Part shown: piece by piece, positions 8,320 through 18,101 of the stretch
Position numbering within the stretch: position 1 is the stretch's first letter
Layout: each line of letters begins with the position of its first letter
DNA from: Thiotrichaceae bacterium
GTDB taxonomy: Bacteria; Pseudomonadota; Gammaproteobacteria; Thiotrichales; Thiotrichaceae
Direction: 5' to 3'
Assembly: GCA_023144895.1 (NCBI GenBank)
Contig: JAGLEV010000040.1
Span: 1 to 41,837, forward strand
DNA: 41,837 bases
The notes under the pieces: model-generated
Database searches by the model: none
Seen by the model: the letters and a program-made list of their open reading frames with translations, nothing else
Told to the model about the DNA's origin: nothing
Made by a program: the position numbers and the translations under genes

Positions 8320-11136
8320 ATGACAAACACAAATCATTTTGATGTTAGCGAACTCGAAGGGCAGGTTCGTAAAGTTGGTATTCTTTTAGGTGAGGTCTTA
8401 ATAGAACAAGAGGATTCTGTACTTTTTGATGTTGTGGAGAAGCTAAGGTCTGGCTATATTGGATTGCGTAACCCCGATCAAAATGACCCTGAAGTTCGTA
8501 AGGAAATGATGGCATTAATTGCTGGGTTTGATACGAATTTGTTAGAAAAAGTCATTCGTGCTTTTAACGTATTTTATATGCTTGCCAATATTGTTGAGGA
8601 AGATTTTTTACACCGAGAGCGACGTAGTAAGTATCGTCTCTCTGAAGGTAAAGATCTCTGGGAAGGTTCTTTTCTCAGTACTCTACAAGAGCTGAAAAGA
8701 GAGGGCTTTAATGCGAATGAAGTACAAGAATTAGTCAATTCCTTACAGTACATTCCTGTCTTTACGGCACACCCTACTGAAGCACGTCGTCGTACGATTA
8801 TGGATATTCATCGACGGATTTTCTTATTAGTTGATGGTCTTTATGACTCAGAAATGATTGAAGAAGAGCGTGGTGCACTTTGGCGACAAATAAAAGCAGA
8901 GATTCAATTATTATGGCGGACTGATGAAGTGCGAGTCAGTAAGCCATCCGTTGAAGATGAAGTGAGTTATGGTTTGTACTACTTCCGCGCCAGCTTATTT
9001 AAATCCATTCCTGTGGTATATCGTTATTTTGAGCGTGCGGCACGCAAAATATATCCAGAGCAACGTATCCTTATTCCTAGTGCCTTAAGTTTTGGTTCAT
9101 GGATTGGTGGTGATCGTGATGGCAATCCCTTTGTTACACCAACAGTGACGCGTCGAGCAGTACGTTTACATATGCAGGCTGCGCTACAGGAATATATTGG
9201 GCGTACTCATGATTTATTGCTCTCCTTAACACATCACAGTGATTTTGTGACAGCCTTGCCAGAATTAGTATCGAGTCTGGATGATGAACATGGCTTATTT
9301 ACTCACTCTGTTTCTAAGAAAAAACCAAATTTATATGAGAAAGAGCCTTATCGTCGTAAATTATTAATAATGCAGTACCGCTTGAAGCGTTTATTAAAAG
9401 TGGTTAATAAGCGTCTTAATGGGGAGTCTGCTCAATCTTCTAGTGCTTATCAATCATCGGCTAGTTTTTTAGCGGATTTGAAATTAATTCGTCAGTCTTT
9501 GATTTCTCACAATGATAAGTCAGTCGCTAATCGTGAACTAAAGGATCTCATTCGACTAGTCGAAACTTTAGGCTTTTCTCTTTATCATCTGGATGTTCGT
9601 CAAGAGTCTACTGAGCATACGAATACGGTGATTGAAGTCTTGGAGCAATTGCAACCAGAGGCTGATTATCAAAGCTTATCAGAAGATCAACGCTTATCTT
9701 TATTGAGTGACCTTGTTGCTAGAGAGAAGTTACCCAAAATTAATAGTGAGTTATTGAGTGCTGATTCAGCTAATGTGGTTGAAGTCTTTGATGTGATTCG
9801 TGAGATGTCAGCCGAAACAGGTGAGGCTGTTTTTGGTACTTATGTCATTTCTATGACTCATGTGTCGAGTCATGTGATGGAAGTTATGTTGCTTGCTCGA
9901 ATGGCTGGATTGGCAGGAAAGGATAAAGAGGGAGTGTTATTTAATCATATTAAAATATCACCTCTTTTTGAAACGATTGAAGATTTACGTCATATCTCTG
10001 AAGTATTGACCAATTTACTAGAAAATTCAGTCTATAGTCAATTATTAAAAGTATCAGGCAACTTACAGGAAGTGATGCTGGGTTATTCTGATTCTTGTAA
10101 AGATGGTGGTACTTTAGCTTCACAATGGAATTTATATAATGCACAAAATGAAGTGGTTGCATTAACAAATAAATATGGTGTGAAGTGTCGATTATTTCAT
10201 GGTCGAGGTGGAACAGTGGGTCGTGGTGGTGGTCCTACACATCGTGCCATTATTTCTCAGCCTGCAGGAACAGTACATGGGCAGATTAAATTTACAGAGC
10301 AGGGTGAAGTTCTTTCCAATAAATACAGTAATGAAGAAACCGCAGTTTATGAACTAGGTGTTGGTCTGACAGGTTTGCTAAAAGCAAGTTCTGGGCTGGT
10401 TAAGCCACAACAGCAGTCTAGTGATGCCTTTAAAGAAGTCATGGCTACCTTGGCACGTGTCGGCGAAGAAAGTTATCGTGACCTAACAGAGCAAACAGAA
10501 GGTTTTCTTGATTACTTCTATGATATTACCCCTGTACAAGAAATTGGTCAGCTTAATATTGGTTCACGTCCATCACATCGGAGTACGGGTAATCGTTCAC
10601 GCTCATCCATCCGAGCTATTCCATGGGTCTTTGGTTGGGCGCAAGCACGGCATACTTTACCTGCATGGTTTGGGATTGGTACGGCACTAAAGACTTATTG
10701 TGAGCAGAATGACAATGGCGAACAACAGTTACAGCAAATGGTAAAAGACTGGCCATTTTTTGGTGCTTTACTCAGTAATGTTCAAATGGCATTGTATAAA
10801 GCTGAAATGGATATTGCTAAGGAATATGCTGAGCAATCACCAAAGCAGGAGCAAGCACAGAATATTTATGGAAAAATACGTGCAGAATATCATTTAACCT
10901 GTGTTCAAGTGCTTAAAGCCACTCAGCTAGATGTATTGATGAGTGATACACCTTTCTTACAGTATTCTTTAGAGCGTCGCAATCCATTGTTAGATCCTTT
11001 AAATCATATTCAAATTATGCTGTTAGAGCGTCATCGTCATACGATTGAAGGAACGGATAAGGTTGAGTCACCCTATCTTGATGCTTTATTACGAACGATT
11101 AATGCCATTGCTGCAGGAATGCGTAATACAGGCTAG
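8320..11136 (+). CDS. ppc: phosphoenolpyruvate carboxylase
   Basis: A 938-aa enzyme that carboxylates phosphoenolpyruvate with bicarbonate to oxaloacetate, replenishing the TCA cycle. Catalytic signatures are intact: H151 in VFTAHPTEARRRT; FGSWIGGDRDGNPF near 262-275; the glycine-rich HGRGGTVGRGGGP loop near 627-640; and SRPSHR further on. The C-terminus ends in the usual ...AAGMRNTG, the conserved terminal region near the allosteric aspartate site. It is somewhat longer than E. coli Ppc (883 aa), through small insertions. It is monocistronic with a modest binding site (AAGG) and a terminator at 11213-11237. Confidence 0.98.
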   Translation: MTNTNHFDVSELEGQVRKVGILLGEVLIEQEDSVLFDVVEKLRSGYIGLRNPDQNDPEVRKEMMALIAGFDTNLLEKVIRAFNVFYMLANIVEEDFLHRERRSKYRLSEGKDLWEGSFLSTLQELKREGFNANEVQELVNSLQYIPVFTAHPTEARRRTIMDIHRRIFLLVDGLYDSEMIEEERGALWRQIKAEIQLLWRTDEVRVSKPSVEDEVSYGLYYFRASLFKSIPVVYRYFERAARKIYPEQRILIPSALSFGSWIGGDRDGNPFVTPTVTRRAVRLHMQAALQEYIGRTHDLLLSLTHHSDFVTALPELVSSLDDEHGLFTHSVSKKKPNLYEKEPYRRKLLIMQYRLKRLLKVVNKRLNGESAQSSSAYQSSASFLADLKLIRQSLISHNDKSVANRELKDLIRLVETLGFSLYHLDVRQESTEHTNTVIEVLEQLQPEADYQSLSEDQRLSLLSDLVAREKLPKINSELLSADSANVVEVFDVIREMSAETGEAVFGTYVISMTHVSSHVMEVMLLARMAGLAGKDKEGVLFNHIKISPLFETIEDLRHISEVLTNLLENSVYSQLLKVSGNLQEVMLGYSDSCKDGGTLASQWNLYNAQNEVVALTNKYGVKCRLFHGRGGTVGRGGGPTHRAIISQPAGTVHGQIKFTEQGEVLSNKYSNEETAVYELGVGLTGLLKASSGLVKPQQQSSDAFKEVMATLARVGEESYRDLTEQTEGFLDYFYDITPVQEIGQLNIGSRPSHRSTGNRSRSSIRAIPWVFGWAQARHTLPAWFGIGTALKTYCEQNDNGEQQLQQMVKDWPFFGALLSNVQMALYKAEMDIAKEYAEQSPKQEQAQNIYGKIRAEYHLTCVQVLKATQLDVLMSDTPFLQYSLERRNPLLDPLNHIQIMLLERHRHTIEGTDKVESPYLDALLRTINAIAAGMRNTG

Positions 11137-11145
11137 AAATAACGG

Positions 11146-11177
11146 TACTCAGATAGCTTCGCATGGCTATCTGAGTA
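11146..11177. repeat. perfect 12-bp hairpin after ppc
   Basis: TACTCAGATAGC (11146-11157) and its exact inverted copy (11166-11177) surround an 8-base loop, ten bases after the ppc stop. It lacks a T-run on either strand, so it may stabilise the ppc transcript 3' end rather than terminate by itself. A second small hairpin (GGGTTA/TAACCC, about 11192-11207) and a terminator follow. Confidence 0.55.
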
Positions 11178-11212
11178 AGTTAAAATAAGGCGGGTTATCC
11201 ATAACCCTTGTT

Positions 11213-11237
11213 GATGTCCATCCTTGGCATCTTTTTT
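11213..11237 (+). terminator. intrinsic terminator of ppc
   Basis: GATGTC (11213-11218) pairs with GGCATC (11226-11231, one G:T pair) around a 7-base loop. It is followed directly by TTTTTT (11232-11237) and a T-rich tract. It is on the plus strand, about 75 bp after the ppc stop. Confidence 0.6.
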
Positions 11238-11288
11238 ATTATTATTCTTTTAGTCTAGTAAGTTTTTATATAATTGTGTGAAAATTTA

Positions 11289-11837
11289 TTAAAGATTGTA
11301 ACGAGATGGCTTTATTGCTTGTAAAGCAAAGCGTATTTGGTGCTCATCTTCTTCAAAAAAATGTAAAGAAAAATCATCCTTATATAAATATCTAAAATCA
11401 GACATGGGTGTTACGCCAACTTGTCGTGTGTATTCATTTTGATCAAGGAAGACAAAGTTTTCTTTTTGGACAATCCGTGTATGTGATGGATCGCCCCATG
11501 CCCATGGAGAAACTCTAGAGGGACAGGTTCCGATTAAGAAGCCAGAGGGCTTTAATAAACGATAAAACTCACTAAATTGTAAAAAGAATTTTTCATAATC
11601 ACCTTGTTGTCCGAGATGTTCAAGTACTTCATAGGCATGTATCTCATCAAAAGTGCTTTCTTCAAAAGGTAGTGGTAGTTCTCGTAAATCCCATACTAGG
11701 CTGGGGTTATGATCGGCATTGATATCGAGCGTGAGGAGGTTAGTCCAATTATAATTATTATCAATGCTAATTCTTTTGCTGTGCTCGCTCCCACAGCCTA
11801 TAAGTAATTCATTGATTTGGTCACGTTGAATTTTCAT
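11289..11837 (-). CDS. class I SAM-dependent methyltransferase (Methyltransf_11-like)
   Basis: A 182-aa soluble protein. Residues 11-16 (LLIGCG) are a variant of the SAM-binding motif I, followed by an acidic end of strand 2 (LTLDIN), motif II-like DEIHAYEVLEHLG, and LKPSGFLIGTCPS as motif III. The fold is a minimal Rossmann-type methyltransferase, and the substrate cannot be told. Similar short proteins also occur in phage genomes, but nothing phage-like lies nearby. It has a good binding site (AAGGAA) and stands alone after ppc, in the opposite direction. Confidence 0.75.
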   Translation of the reverse strand: MKIQRDQINELLIGCGSEHSKRISIDNNYNWTNLLTLDINADHNPSLVWDLRELPLPFEESTFDEIHAYEVLEHLGQQGDYEKFFLQFSEFYRLLKPSGFLIGTCPSRVSPWAWGDPSHTRIVQKENFVFLDQNEYTRQVGVTPMSDFRYLYKDDFSLHFFEEDEHQIRFALQAIKPSRYNL

Positions 11838-12181
11838 GGTTTTCCTTAGTAATGTGATGGTTTTTTAAGTCATGACATTGTTTATAAAAATAAATAGAGA
11901 CCTTTTTATACCAAGTAATTATTGTGATAATAAGGAAAACTGATCAATAATTTATTAGGAGAATGAGAATTAATTATTAATATTATCATCATAAGATTAG
12001 TTAGTGAAAAGGTCTCTCTAGACAGAGTGTAGGGCTGATTTTTAATGATTTACTGAGTTTATGAGGAATGGTATTAGCTTGAGGAGTGAGTGGTACGCCT
12101 ATATTCAGGCTTCAGCCCATGACTTGACAGGCTGAAACTGAGACTGCTTAAAATTAAAATGATTTGTTAATTCAGGTCATT
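11838..12181. other. gene-free stretch with nested inverted repeats
   Basis: No reading frame of note. It contains an 11-bp inverted repeat (AGAGACCTTTT at 11896-11906, its complement at 12007-12017). A second, inner pair (TGATAATA / TATTATCA) is nested inside, so 11896-12017 could fold into one long, AT-rich hairpin of about 122 nt. This looks MITE-like, but no target duplication was found. Confidence 0.4.
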
Positions 12182-12625
12182 TTATTGTTCATTGAGTATT
12201 TTAGTACGAATGGTTTCTTTGATGGCAATGCCTGTGATGTTGTGAATCGCTGGATATAATTGCTCAGGTCGAACGGCTTGATTATTAATAAACATTTTAT
12301 CAGGTACAGTTTGATAGCTTTTTTCTATTTGTAGGTTGAAGTCTTCACCTGCATCATCCGCATCACTAAGATAAATACAACGTGCTGTCATATTTAAGGG
12401 CTTATCTCCTTGTTTTTTATCTTGCCAGTTAATATAGACACTGAGCGTTTGATCACTATTTTCCTTTTGGGTCACTTTACTTTGTGTTTTTAGGTGCTGA
12501 ATACCCATTAGGTGTTCGGTAAGTTTTAAGCAAAGTGTTTCTGGTGGCTGACCTTCATTTAAGGTGCAAGCAGTTAAACTGATAGTGAGTCCTACCATAG
12601 TCAGTGTTTTAAATTGCATATTCAT
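12182..12625 (-). CDS. hypothetical lipoprotein
   Basis: A 147-aa protein with a type II signal peptide: MQFKTLTMVGLTISLTAC, lipobox LTAC with the modified Cys at about residue 20. The mature domain is small, mixed alpha/beta, with two more cysteines (ETLCLKL, ARCIYLS) that could pair. No family was recognised. It starts at the first of two close ATGs (the second is two codons later). It lies downstream of uvrA on the same strand but is separated by 184 bp holding two repeat copies, so co-transcription is uncertain. Confidence 0.6.
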   Translation of the reverse strand: MNMQFKTLTMVGLTISLTACTLNEGQPPETLCLKLTEHLMGIQHLKTQSKVTQKENSDQTLSVYINWQDKKQGDKPLNMTARCIYLSDADDAGEDFNLQIEKSYQTVPDKMFINNQAVRPEQLYPAIHNITGIAIKETIRTKILNEQ

Positions 12626-12726
12626 TCTCTTACTATTTAATGATTATTTAGAGACAGTCGTTCCTGCCTCTGTGGTCTGTATGACAGCAGTCATTCTTGT
12701 TGCCCTGTGAACCGTATGATAGAAGG

Positions 12727-12815
12727 CTCTAAAATGTAGTGAGGTTGACTCTTTTTAGAGGAATAGTAGCTATCAAGGTCTAAAATAAAATCTAGTGGGG
12801 TTGACTGATTTAGAG
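12727..12815. repeat. two copies of a 34-37-bp repeat after uvrA
   Basis: Copy 1 (12727-12760) and copy 2 (12779-12815) share TCTAAAAT, then TAGTG-GGTTGACT, and end in TTAGAG. Each copy has ends that are inverted repeats of one another (CTCTAAAA...TTTTAGAG in copy 1), so each can form a hairpin. Copy 2 runs into the uvrA stop codon (12810-12812). They may serve as tandem terminator hairpins or be a small dispersed repeat. Confidence 0.5.
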
Positions 12816-15641
12816 CATAGCCTTCAGAAATTGACCTGTATAGGATTCTGCTATTTTGCTTACTGCCTCAGGAGTGCCCTCAGCGACTAAAGCCCCTCCA
12901 CGACAACCCCCTTCAGGACCTAAATCTATAATCCAGTCTGCTGTTTTTACCACATCCAGATTATGCTCAATAATAATGACGGTATTCCCTTCATTGCGTA
13001 GTCGATGTAACACCTTAAGTAACTGATCAACATCATGAAAATGTAATCCTGTGGTGGGTTCATCAAGGATGTATAAAGTACGACCCGTACTACGTTTTGA
13101 TAATTCTTTTGCTAATTTAATACGTTGCGCCTCGCCACCAGAGAGGGTTGTCGCATTTTGTCCAAGCGTAATATAGGAAAGACCGACAGCCATTAAGGTG
13201 TCTAACTTGGCAAAAATACTGGGAATCGGTTGAAAGAACTCATGTGCTTCTTCTACTGTCATCTCTAGTACTTCATTAATATTTTTGCCTTTATAATGTA
13301 CATCTAAGGTTTCACAATTGTAGCGTTTGCTAGAACACACATCACAGGGGACATAAACATCAGGTAAAAAGTGCATTTCAACTTTAATCAAGCCATCACC
13401 ACGACAGGCTTCACAACGTCCACCTTTGACGTTAAAGCTAAACCGCCCTGGGGTATAACCTCGTGAACGTGCTTCTTGTGTGGCTGCAAATAATTCACGA
13501 ATAGGGGTGAAAACACCTGTGTAAGTCGCTGGATTTGAACGGGGTGTTCGTCCTATAGGGCTTTGGTTTATATCGACTATTTTATCAAAATATTCTAAGC
13601 CAGTTATTTTCTTATGGGGAGCAATGTCAAGTGAGCTACGATTAAGATGTTTGGCAATACTGGGGTATAAAGTACGATTAATGAGTGTCGATTTTCCTGA
13701 ACCTGATACCCCTGTGACACAGGTTAACAAGCCCACAGGAATAGCCACATTGATATTTTGGAGGTTATTTCCTGTCGCACCTTCTAGTTTTAGCCAATGC
13801 TTATTGGTTGGAGTGCGTTTTTTAGGAACACTAATTTTTCGTCGTCCTGATAAAAAATCAGCAGTACAAGAACCTTTAGTCTCGGCAACTTTCTCAGGAG
13901 TACCCTGTGCAACAATTTCACCCCCATGTTTGCCAGCACCTGGACCAATATCGATGACATGATCAGCCATACGAATAGCTTCTTCATCATGCTCAACCAC
14001 AATCACGGTATTGCCTAGCTCGCGTAAGTGCTCTAGTGTTTTTAACAACCGTGCATTATCACGTTGATGTAGCCCAATGGAAGGTTCATCTAAGACATAC
14101 ATAACCCCCACTAATCCTGCACCAATTTGTGAGGCAAGGCGAATACGTTGTGCTTCTCCACCTGATAGGCTATCAGAGCTTCGATTTAAACTAAGATAGT
14201 CTAGCCCGACATTGACTAAAAACTCTAAACGCGCTCGAATTTCATGAATCACTTTTTCTGCAATGGTTGCTTGCTTACCCGTGAGCTTAATGGCATTGAA
14301 TGATTTTAATGCATCACCAATGGGTAGCTCAGTAATCTGTGGTAAGTTGCTATCAGCAAGAAAAACATGACGTGCAGATTCGCTCAGTCGTGTACCGTGG
14401 CAATCAGGGCATTGTTCGCTGGACATATATTTTGTCATATCTTCACGCACACTGTTAGAGTCTGTCTCTCTATAGCGACGTTGCATGTTATTAATAATGC
14501 CCTCAAAGCTATGTTTACGTGAATAAATTTGTCCTTTCTGACCAATATAAGTGAAGTCAATTGAAGTCTTACCACTACCATAGAGAACAATTTTTTGGAT
14601 TTTCTTCGGCAGAGATTCATAGCTTGCTTCAATATCAAACTGATAGTGCTTTGCTAACGAGGTGATCAGTTGGTAGTAATAAGTATTACGTTTATCCCAG
14701 CTACGAATAGCACCTTCTGATAGGCTTAACTCAGGTTTGGCGACCACTTTTTCTGGATCAATTTTTTGATGGATACCCAAGCCATCACAGGTTTGGCAAG
14801 CACCTGCAGGGCTATTAAAAGAAAATAACCGAGGTTCTAGCTCTGCTAATGAATAGCCACAATGGGGGCAAGCATAGTTGGCAGAAAAGAGTTGGTCATA
14901 TTCATTATTCTTTTCATCCATACTGCGAATAGATGCCAAGCCATCGGCAAGTTTTAATGCCGTTTCAAAAGATTCTGCTAAACGGAGCTGTAGATCAGCA
15001 CGTACTTTGATGCGATCAACAACGACTTCAATGGTGTGCTTTTTTCGTAGTGCTAGCTTGGGAAGCTCATCGATATCATAAACAACATCATTAATACGCA
15101 AACGTAAAAAACCTTGGCTACGTAATGATTCAAATAGTTGGATATGCTCACCTTTACGTTTACGTACAACGGGAGCTAGTAGCATAATACGGCTACCCTC
15201 TGGTAGGTTTAATACACTATCCACCATTTGGCTAACGGTTTGTGCTTCTAAATCTTGACCATGTTCAGGGCATCGCGGTATACCTGCACGCGCAAAGAGC
15301 AAGCGTAGATAATCATAAATTTCGGTAATTGTACCAACGGTTGAACGCGGATTGTGAGAGGTCGTTTTTTGTTCGATAGAGATAGCAGGGGATAAGCCTT
15401 CGATATGATCAATATCAGGCTTTTCCATTATCGATAGAAATTGACGTGCATAAGCAGAAAGCGATTCGACATAACGCCGTTGCCCTTCAGCAAAAATAGT
15501 ATCAAAGGCGAGTGATGATTTTCCTGAACCTGATAGACCAGTAATAACAATTAATTGATTTCGAGGGAGGTCTATATCGAAATTTTTCAGGTTATGAGTG
15601 CGTACACCGCGAAGACTGATCTTTTTCACAATTAAAGCCAC
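12810..15641 (-). CDS. uvrA: excinuclease ABC subunit A
   Basis: A 943-aa DNA damage recognition ATPase of nucleotide excision repair, acting with UvrB. Two ABC modules are complete: Walker [10 protein letters not shown] at 35-43 and GVSGSGKST near 640-648; signature LSGGEAQRI twice; Walker [13 protein letters not shown] and its partner [10 protein letters not shown]. Zinc-finger cysteines occur in both halves (CPHC...CQTC and CEAC...CDVC). The annotated start is GTG (MALIVKK); another GTG at codon 5 (15629) would give a start closer to E. coli UvrA, and neither has a clear binding site. I found no LexA-type operator (CTG-N10-CAG) upstream, so SOS control is not evident. Confidence 0.98.
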   Translation of the reverse strand: MALIVKKISLRGVRTHNLKNFDIDLPRNQLIVITGLSGSGKSSLAFDTIFAEGQRRYVESLSAYARQFLSIMEKPDIDHIEGLSPAISIEQKTTSHNPRSTVGTITEIYDYLRLLFARAGIPRCPEHGQDLEAQTVSQMVDSVLNLPEGSRIMLLAPVVRKRKGEHIQLFESLRSQGFLRLRINDVVYDIDELPKLALRKKHTIEVVVDRIKVRADLQLRLAESFETALKLADGLASIRSMDEKNNEYDQLFSANYACPHCGYSLAELEPRLFSFNSPAGACQTCDGLGIHQKIDPEKVVAKPELSLSEGAIRSWDKRNTYYYQLITSLAKHYQFDIEASYESLPKKIQKIVLYGSGKTSIDFTYIGQKGQIYSRKHSFEGIINNMQRRYRETDSNSVREDMTKYMSSEQCPDCHGTRLSESARHVFLADSNLPQITELPIGDALKSFNAIKLTGKQATIAEKVIHEIRARLEFLVNVGLDYLSLNRSSDSLSGGEAQRIRLASQIGAGLVGVMYVLDEPSIGLHQRDNARLLKTLEHLRELGNTVIVVEHDEEAIRMADHVIDIGPGAGKHGGEIVAQGTPEKVAETKGSCTADFLSGRRKISVPKKRTPTNKHWLKLEGATGNNLQNINVAIPVGLLTCVTGVSGSGKSTLINRTLYPSIAKHLNRSSLDIAPHKKITGLEYFDKIVDINQSPIGRTPRSNPATYTGVFTPIRELFAATQEARSRGYTPGRFSFNVKGGRCEACRGDGLIKVEMHFLPDVYVPCDVCSSKRYNCETLDVHYKGKNINEVLEMTVEEAHEFFQPIPSIFAKLDTLMAVGLSYITLGQNATTLSGGEAQRIKLAKELSKRSTGRTLYILDEPTTGLHFHDVDQLLKVLHRLRNEGNTVIIIEHNLDVVKTADWIIDLGPEGGCRGGALVAEGTPEAVSKIAESYTGQFLKAML

Positions 15642-15700
15642 AACTTAGAGAGGTATCTCATAGTAGGGTGTTTGATTGTGAATAACAATAGTCTAAAAAT

Positions 15701-15727
15701 AATTAATTGATTGCTTATCAATTAATT
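15701..15727 (-). terminator. 27-bp palindrome, possible AT-rich terminator
   Basis: An exact 11-bp inverted repeat (15701-15711 and 15717-15727) with a 5-base loop. On the minus strand it exits into ATTTTTAGAC, so it may terminate the small membrane-protein gene that ends at 15770. It also lies 60-86 bp upstream of uvrA and could be an operator. The half sites TTGAT...ATCAA resemble an FNR box, but the spacer is 5, not 4. Confidence 0.4.
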
Positions 15728-15769
15728 TGAACCTAATTTACTCATACCTAAAGAGAAAGATTAAATGCT

Positions 15770-16129
15770 CTATATCCAGAAGCTACTAAAATAGTAATCA
15801 ATTCCCAAAATAATGCTAGTAAATATGAGTAATCCACCAAAGATAAGTTTAGTTATTGTATAGTAAGGTTTATGAGTCAAAGTAGAAGTGGTAATAATAT
15901 AAAATATAATACCTATAAGACCAACCATGAACCCAATCAGGGGAGGTATTATTCCCAAAGTCTTTACTGGTTCGCCTGTTATTATTACTGTTGATAAAAA
16001 AAACCAAGCAATAAAACTATAAATTAGTGGTTGAGCTAATATAAAGCCTTGAAATAAGGTAAAATTGCTGTCTTTGGTCTGTTTTTTATTGGAAGATTTC
16101 CAATGTTCATGTGCAGAGAAAAATTTCAT
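15770..16129 (-). CDS. small hypothetical membrane protein
   Basis: A 119-aa protein with a polar N-terminus (about 24 residues, basic) and three predicted membrane spans at roughly 28-50, 57-80 and 92-113. No family motif was recognised. The start lacks a visible ribosome binding site (only A/T before the ATG), so the start may be wrong. It lies alone between uvrA and a long gene-free stretch. Confidence 0.5.
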   Translation of the reverse strand: MKFFSAHEHWKSSNKKQTKDSNFTLFQGFILAQPLIYSFIAWFFLSTVIITGEPVKTLGIIPPLIGFMVGLIGIIFYIITTSTLTHKPYYTITKLIFGGLLIFTSIILGIDYYFSSFWI

Positions 16130-16860
16130 TTTATTATTTTATTATTTTAGAAATTAAACAAATACTAGTGTGTAAAATATATTAGGCTTTATGTCAATTT
16201 ATTCTCTAACAAATGCTAACCATTTAAATCATATGAATAATGATATTTAAGAGGGGGTATTTAATCCTCTTGTATTGATTGCTTTGTTAGATAGCAGCTT
16301 TCCTTTGCCTTTATCGATGTCCAGTATCTATCTATTCATATTTTTACCAGTATACCCATATAGCCTTCAGGAGTAAGGATTAAATAGCACCTATTGTACG
16401 GACACTATTTAATCCTCATCCTTATCATACGATTCGGGTTCACTACAACTTTTATGAGCACGATATTATTCCCCAGCCATTTGCTCATGAATCGATGACG
16501 ACTAGGATCTTTTATATCAGTTCTTATCTTAATTAAAGCTGAACAACAGGAAAAATAAAAAGTGAACTTTTTTTAGACAAAAAATATATTATCTTTATCA
16601 GTTATTTATAGGTATTTTTATTCAAATAACTCTGCCCATAAAGTTTTACTAACTACCTGTCTCTTACATACCACTAATCAGGTATATTTAACTTTAGTGT
16701 CGTATTTTAGTTATCTTTACCCTATAAGCATTCAGAGCATATTAACTCAGAGTTAATAGAAAAACTGAAGGTTAGGGGAGGTAGGTTTATATCTAAAGAG
16801 TTAACCTACATGATGTTTTGTTGGATTTAGCTTATTCTATTATGCTGAAGGATTAAAATA
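16130..16860. other. 731-bp gene-free stretch with hairpins
   Basis: No credible coding frame. It holds a perfect 11-bp inverted repeat (GGATTAAATAG 16377-16387, complement 16405-16415). A third, direct copy of the same word (TATTTAATCCTC) lies at 16258-16269, inside a smaller AAGAGG/CCTCTT hairpin. Another hairpin (GTAGGTT...AACCTAC, about 16781-16810) lies just before the ankyrin gene. These could be terminators or remnants of a small repeat element. The rest is featureless AT-rich DNA that presumably includes the ankyrin-gene promoter. Confidence 0.5.
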
Positions 16861-17409
16861 ATGAAAAAAATAATACTTTTATCTATGATGAGTTTAGTGA
16901 TTTTATTTTCAAGCAATAGCTTTGCACTGAGCAAGGCAGAAGCAAATAAAGTGCTATTAAGTGTTGTAAGTGAAGGAAATACTGAGGGTGTACATCAAAT
17001 GTTATCACAGGGTGCCAATGTTAATGTTCGTGATCAACAAGGTAAAACTCCCCTATTAAAAGCCATTTATGCAGGGCAAATTGAAGTAGTTTCTATTTTG
17101 CTATCCTATGGTGCCAATGTGAATGACACTGATAAAGAAGGCTCTACTGCATTGATTGTTGCCTGTGAAAATAACTACCCAGTGATCACGGAGATGATTA
17201 CTAAGCATAAGGTCAATTTACATCATAAGAACAAACGAGGCTATTCTGCATTAATGATTAGTTCGATGCATGGTCGCGATGATATTGTTAAGCAATTAAT
17301 ACTTGCTGGTGCAGCCAATGGATCTCTTAAAGATTCTGCAGGTAATGTTTTAGCGGCAAAAGGGGAAAAAGAACCTCTAGTGACTTCTCGATTTTATGCA
17401 GGTCTTTAA
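16861..17409 (+). CDS. exported ankyrin-repeat protein
   Basis: A 182-aa protein with a signal peptide (1-22, ending SFALS) and about four ankyrin repeats. Typical phrases are QGANVNVRDQQGKTPLLKAI, YGANVNDTDKEGSTALIVAC and HKNKRGYSALMISSMHGRDDIVKQLILAGA. It should be a periplasmic protein-binding scaffold; the partner is unknown. A good binding site (AAGGA) precedes the ATG. Its stop overlaps by 4 bp with the stop of the convergent response-regulator gene, so the two transcripts overlap. Confidence 0.8.
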   Translation: MKKIILLSMMSLVILFSSNSFALSKAEANKVLLSVVSEGNTEGVHQMLSQGANVNVRDQQGKTPLLKAIYAGQIEVVSILLSYGANVNDTDKEGSTALIVACENNYPVITEMITKHKVNLHHKNKRGYSALMISSMHGRDDIVKQLILAGAANGSLKDSAGNVLAAKGEKEPLVTSRFYAGL

Positions 17410-18098
17410 GGCTCATATCGATAACCCACACCATGTACTGTAATAATCCATTGTGGTTGCTTGGGGTCAGGTTCTAAACGCTTCCGAAGTTTAGCAATAT
17501 GCTGGTCTAATGTGCGACTGTTGGGACTGTGATCATAGCCCCAACAGTGATCAAATAAACGATCACGATGAATGACGGTTTCAGGATGATTGCTTAATTG
17601 TTTTAAGATACACACTTCACGCAAACTTAAATCAACACTATTGAGACCATCATTTGTCTTAGCACGGAGTTGATTAGGAAATATCATCCAGTGACCCAGT
17701 TTAAAATGGCTCACTTCTACAGTGCTAACTTGGCTGGCTAAATAACGCCGACGCACTGCACGAATTCTTGCAACAACTTCACGTATACCAAAGGGTTTGC
17801 TGATATAGTCATCGGCTCCCATTTCCAAACCAATCACCCGATCAATTTCCTCACTTTTTGCACTCAGAAAAATAATAGGGATTTGCTCATCATTTTTACG
17901 AATGGCACGACAGACAGAGTAACCATCTAACTCTGGCATCATAATATCTAAGATAATTAATTGTGGCTTGTGTTGTTGATATTGAGCCAAGGCAACCTTA
18001 CCATCTTCTGCACCCGTCACTTGATAGCCTTCTTGAGTTAATAAATCAGTCAGACCTTGTCTAATTAATGGGTCATCTTCAGCAATTAATATGTGCAT
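17406..18098 (-). CDS. OmpR-family response regulator
   Basis: A 230-aa two-component regulator. The receiver has the acidic pocket (AEDDP), phospho-acceptor D51 (IILDIMMPELDG), a switch Ser (FLSAK) and K101 (SKPF). The C-terminal winged helix (about 140-228) ends in the usual TVHGVGYRYEP. It starts 3 nt after the stop of the cognate sensor kinase and is the last gene of a VWA-kinase-regulator operon. A tandem 11-bp repeat upstream of that operon (21265-21286) is a plausible autoregulatory binding site; this is inference. Confidence 0.9.
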   Translation of the reverse strand: MHILIAEDDPLIRQGLTDLLTQEGYQVTGAEDGKVALAQYQQHKPQLIILDIMMPELDGYSVCRAIRKNDEQIPIIFLSAKSEEIDRVIGLEMGADDYISKPFGIREVVARIRAVRRRYLASQVSTVEVSHFKLGHWMIFPNQLRAKTNDGLNSVDLSLREVCILKQLSNHPETVIHRDRLFDHCWGYDHSPNSRTLDQHIAKLRKRLEPDPKQPQWIITVHGVGYRYEP

Positions 18099-18101
18099 CG
18101 T

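Noticed and set aside
13624-13962. Plus-strand frame opposite uvrA
   Set aside because: Shadow; uvrA motifs cover this region.
15701-15727. Palindrome upstream of uvrA as an FNR box or LexA operator
   Set aside because: Half-sites fit FNR but the spacer is 5 bases, not 4; no CTG...CAG for LexA. The minus-strand T-run favours a terminator.
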